A stretch of DNA of 64,000 nt, taken from assembly GCA_019454045.1 (NCBI GenBank), contig SKCR01025341.1, positions 372,001 through 436,000 on the forward strand, read 5' to 3'. A model generated the notes under the pieces. That model made no database searches. It saw only the letters and a program-made list of their open reading frames with translations, and was not told the origin of the DNA. Of the stretch, positions 62,520 through 64,000 are shown one piece after another (position 1 is the first letter of the stretch; every line of letters begins with the position of its first letter). The position numbers were made by a program, and so were the translations under genes. This stretch comes from Zanthoxylum bungeanum (Eukaryota > Streptophyta > Magnoliopsida > Sapindales > Rutaceae).

Positions 62520-63203
62520 ATGAGCAAGTCAGCAAACGAGAGATCCCACCTGGATCAAGTGGAGACTAATGTAGCTAAAATTGCTGAGCAGTTGCAAGTT
62601 TTGACTGATGTTGTGGCCAGTTTGACTGTACTCCATGTAGCCAGTAACAGAAAGTTGTGCAACCAGAATGGAAAGACCATTGGGGAACCTTCAAAGACTA
62701 AGCCCACTCATTCTGAGATTGCCCCTATCAGAAACAGACGATTCTCCAATCTCGGTAGACCATTGTTGGAGGTATTTGAAGAGCTGAAAGGGCAAAGACT
62801 CCTAAATCCCTTAGAGCCTAGACCACTTCCAAACCTTGTGTCGCGTTACCTTAAACTGAACCTTTACTGTTACTTCCACCAGCAAAGAAGCCATGAAACT
62901 AACAACTGTATCTGCTTTAGGCACGAGATCCAAAACCTCATTGATGTCCATAAAATACCGAACCCGGAAAAGGAACAACCCAACACACACAGAAAACCTC
63001 TACCCACCCACATGACCAAATCCGGCCTACCCGACAGCCGTGTCCTTCAAACCCACAACTACCAAACTTCTTGCACGGGGATACGGAGCAACAGTGGTAA
63101 AAGTGAAATAAAGCAGAGAGAGGATCTTTGGGAAAACTTCTCAGACAGTGATGAGATGGAGGTTGCAAAAGGGAGAAGTGAATGGGAAGAAGAACTACTG
63201 TAA
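62520..63203 (+). pseudogene. Gag-like fragment of the Tat/Ogre element
   Basis: A 227-residue open frame from ATG 62520. It starts with a probable coiled coil (residues about 10-45). A segment at about residues 77-145 (RFSNLGRPLLEVFEELKG..., RPLPNL, YCYFHQQRSHETNNC, RHEIQNLID) matches the C-terminal part of Tat/Ogre gag, whose usual form is a zinc-binding-like C-X2-H block. The capsid-forming central region is absent, so this is an internally deleted gag. The tail after residue 150 is low in recognisable motifs. The frame is open, so a small protein could be made, but no function is claimed. Confidence 0.7.
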
Positions 63204-63810
63204 CTGGAGAAATTGATGGTCGAAGGAAATAAGAAAGCAAGGGAAGATAAAGTTACAATTTATGGAGATGTTTGTCTCCCAGATCTTATTCAGTTGTGAT
63301 CCAGCATTTATTAATAGAGACATTGATTTTGTCTATTTGTTCGAACCTTTTCTTATTGATAATAAAGATGTTCATTTCGTTAACTTGCCTGAGTCTCTGC
63401 AACATAAGTATATTTGACAAAAGTATTCAACCTTGGTACTATGATACTCAGCGATATTTCGAACCCGATGAATTTTTCGAAGAAGGAAGCAGAACAGACA
63501 AGATAGCCATTCAGCCATGGGAAACGGGACAGTGAGACTGTCAGATTTAGAGGAGAATGAGTTCATCGAGCCGATCGACGTGGACAGATTGAAATAGTAC
63601 TTTACTTGAGGAAGAAAAGACCGAGTAGTCACCAAGGGAATTGGCGGAAGACCTAACCCGACGGGATAAGAAACACATGCATGCATGCATACACGTAACC
63701 CATTTTTGCATTCCTTTTGTGTTTGTTTTATTTTTTGTTCACAGGTTTTGAAGAAGAAAAGAGAAAGTGGCAAAGACAAGCCATTCAGAAACAGCGAAAG
63801 CACAGTATCG
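63204..63810 (+). other. Decayed internal region after the gag fragment
   Basis: Short open pieces only (for example DEFFEEGSRTDKIA near 63470). Includes a gcatgcatgcat run at about 63677-63690. I recognise no enzyme domain. Confidence 0.45.
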
Positions 63811-63827
63811 GATTTGGGTAATAATTC

Positions 63828-63980
63828 TAGGGCTGAGGCCCATATTGGTGACAGAGGCGGGTAGTAATCTGAGGGTTGAGGCCCGTATTGGTGCTAGTTT
63901 TGGGGAGGAGTCACAGGGCTGAGGCCCATATGAGTTTGAGTTTCGGGAATGGATCTCAATGGGCGAAGCCCACATTATCA
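63828..63980 (+). repeat. Tandem repeat of about 44 bp
   Basis: ggctgaggcccatat and variants recur near 63830, 63874, 63917 and 63960, with gg(g/t)a(g/a)tgg-like spacers between. The array may continue past the edge. Confidence 0.7.
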
Positions 63981-64000
63981 GAAGATGACGGAAGAATTCT

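Larger units (their letters stand above)
60040..64000 (+). mobile_element. Tat/Ogre-type Ty3/gypsy retrotransposon, 5' part
   Basis: An LTR starts TGTAGGCACTGC at 60040 and ends near cccaca at 61388. It is followed by tggcgactccactgggga (61393-61410), a primer site of the arginine-tRNA type used by Tat/Ogre elements. A leader with tandem repeats and a gag fragment follow. The rest lies beyond the window. It cuts element D. Confidence 0.82.

Noticed and set aside
1..64000. tRNA, rRNA or CRISPR arrays
   Set aside because: No tRNA-like cloverleaf, rRNA segment or spaced identical repeats were seen. The regular repeats found belong to LTRs, leaders and microsatellites.

Overview
The window is nuclear DNA from a flowering plant, most likely a eudicot. 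It is AT-rich, its genes have GT-AG introns, and it carries a nuclear gene for a plastid Clp protease subunit, a plant-only WRKY factor, and nested LTR retrotransposons of the kinds typical of plant genomes. No species can be named from the sequence alone.

Bases 1-16710 are gene territory. An INO80 chromatin-remodelling subunit gene (INO80B/IES2 type, HIT zinc finger, six coding exons, + strand, 902-3462) is followed by CLPP5 (nine exons, + strand, 4573-14365). A group IIe WRKY transcription factor lies on the minus strand (15657-16710), tail to tail with CLPP5. All three models splice cleanly into open reading frames. The last CLPP5 intron is about 7.2 kb because a short, apparently non-autonomous LTR element (7826-14068) sits in it. 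That element was itself hit by a 4.0 kb hAT DNA transposon (9271-13284) with a perfect 8-bp target duplication. The CLPP5 exons are untouched.

From about 17 kb to the right edge I find no host gene. 16711-19643 is AT-rich spacer with small tandem repeats and a 77-nt hairpin. From 19644 on, the sequence is a mosaic of retrotransposons. Four are copies of one Ty1/copia family with LTRs of about 2 kb: A (minus, 19644-28691), B (minus, 32162-51933), C (plus, 36959-46857, nested in B) and D (plus, 56288-60039, 5' part only). B and C have perfect 5-bp target duplications. A second copia element E (52295-56287, minus) is cut by D. A probable Ty3/gypsy-like LTR (from 28836) is split by B. A Tat/Ogre-type Ty3/gypsy element with an arginine-tRNA-type primer binding site starts at 60040 and runs off the window. 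All element proteins I can read carry stops, frameshifts, deletions or lost catalytic residues.

The most unusual structure is in the LTRs of the A/B/C/D family. All seven LTRs carry about ten consecutive short palindromes in roughly 300 bp, almost all with a 3-nt centre of the form T-N-G. Beside this lies a conserved TGACGTATGACTCGC box. The leader or gag region of the same family repeats TTGTTGGCCAAAGTCAAG about four times. The hAT right end has a similar stack of hairpins.
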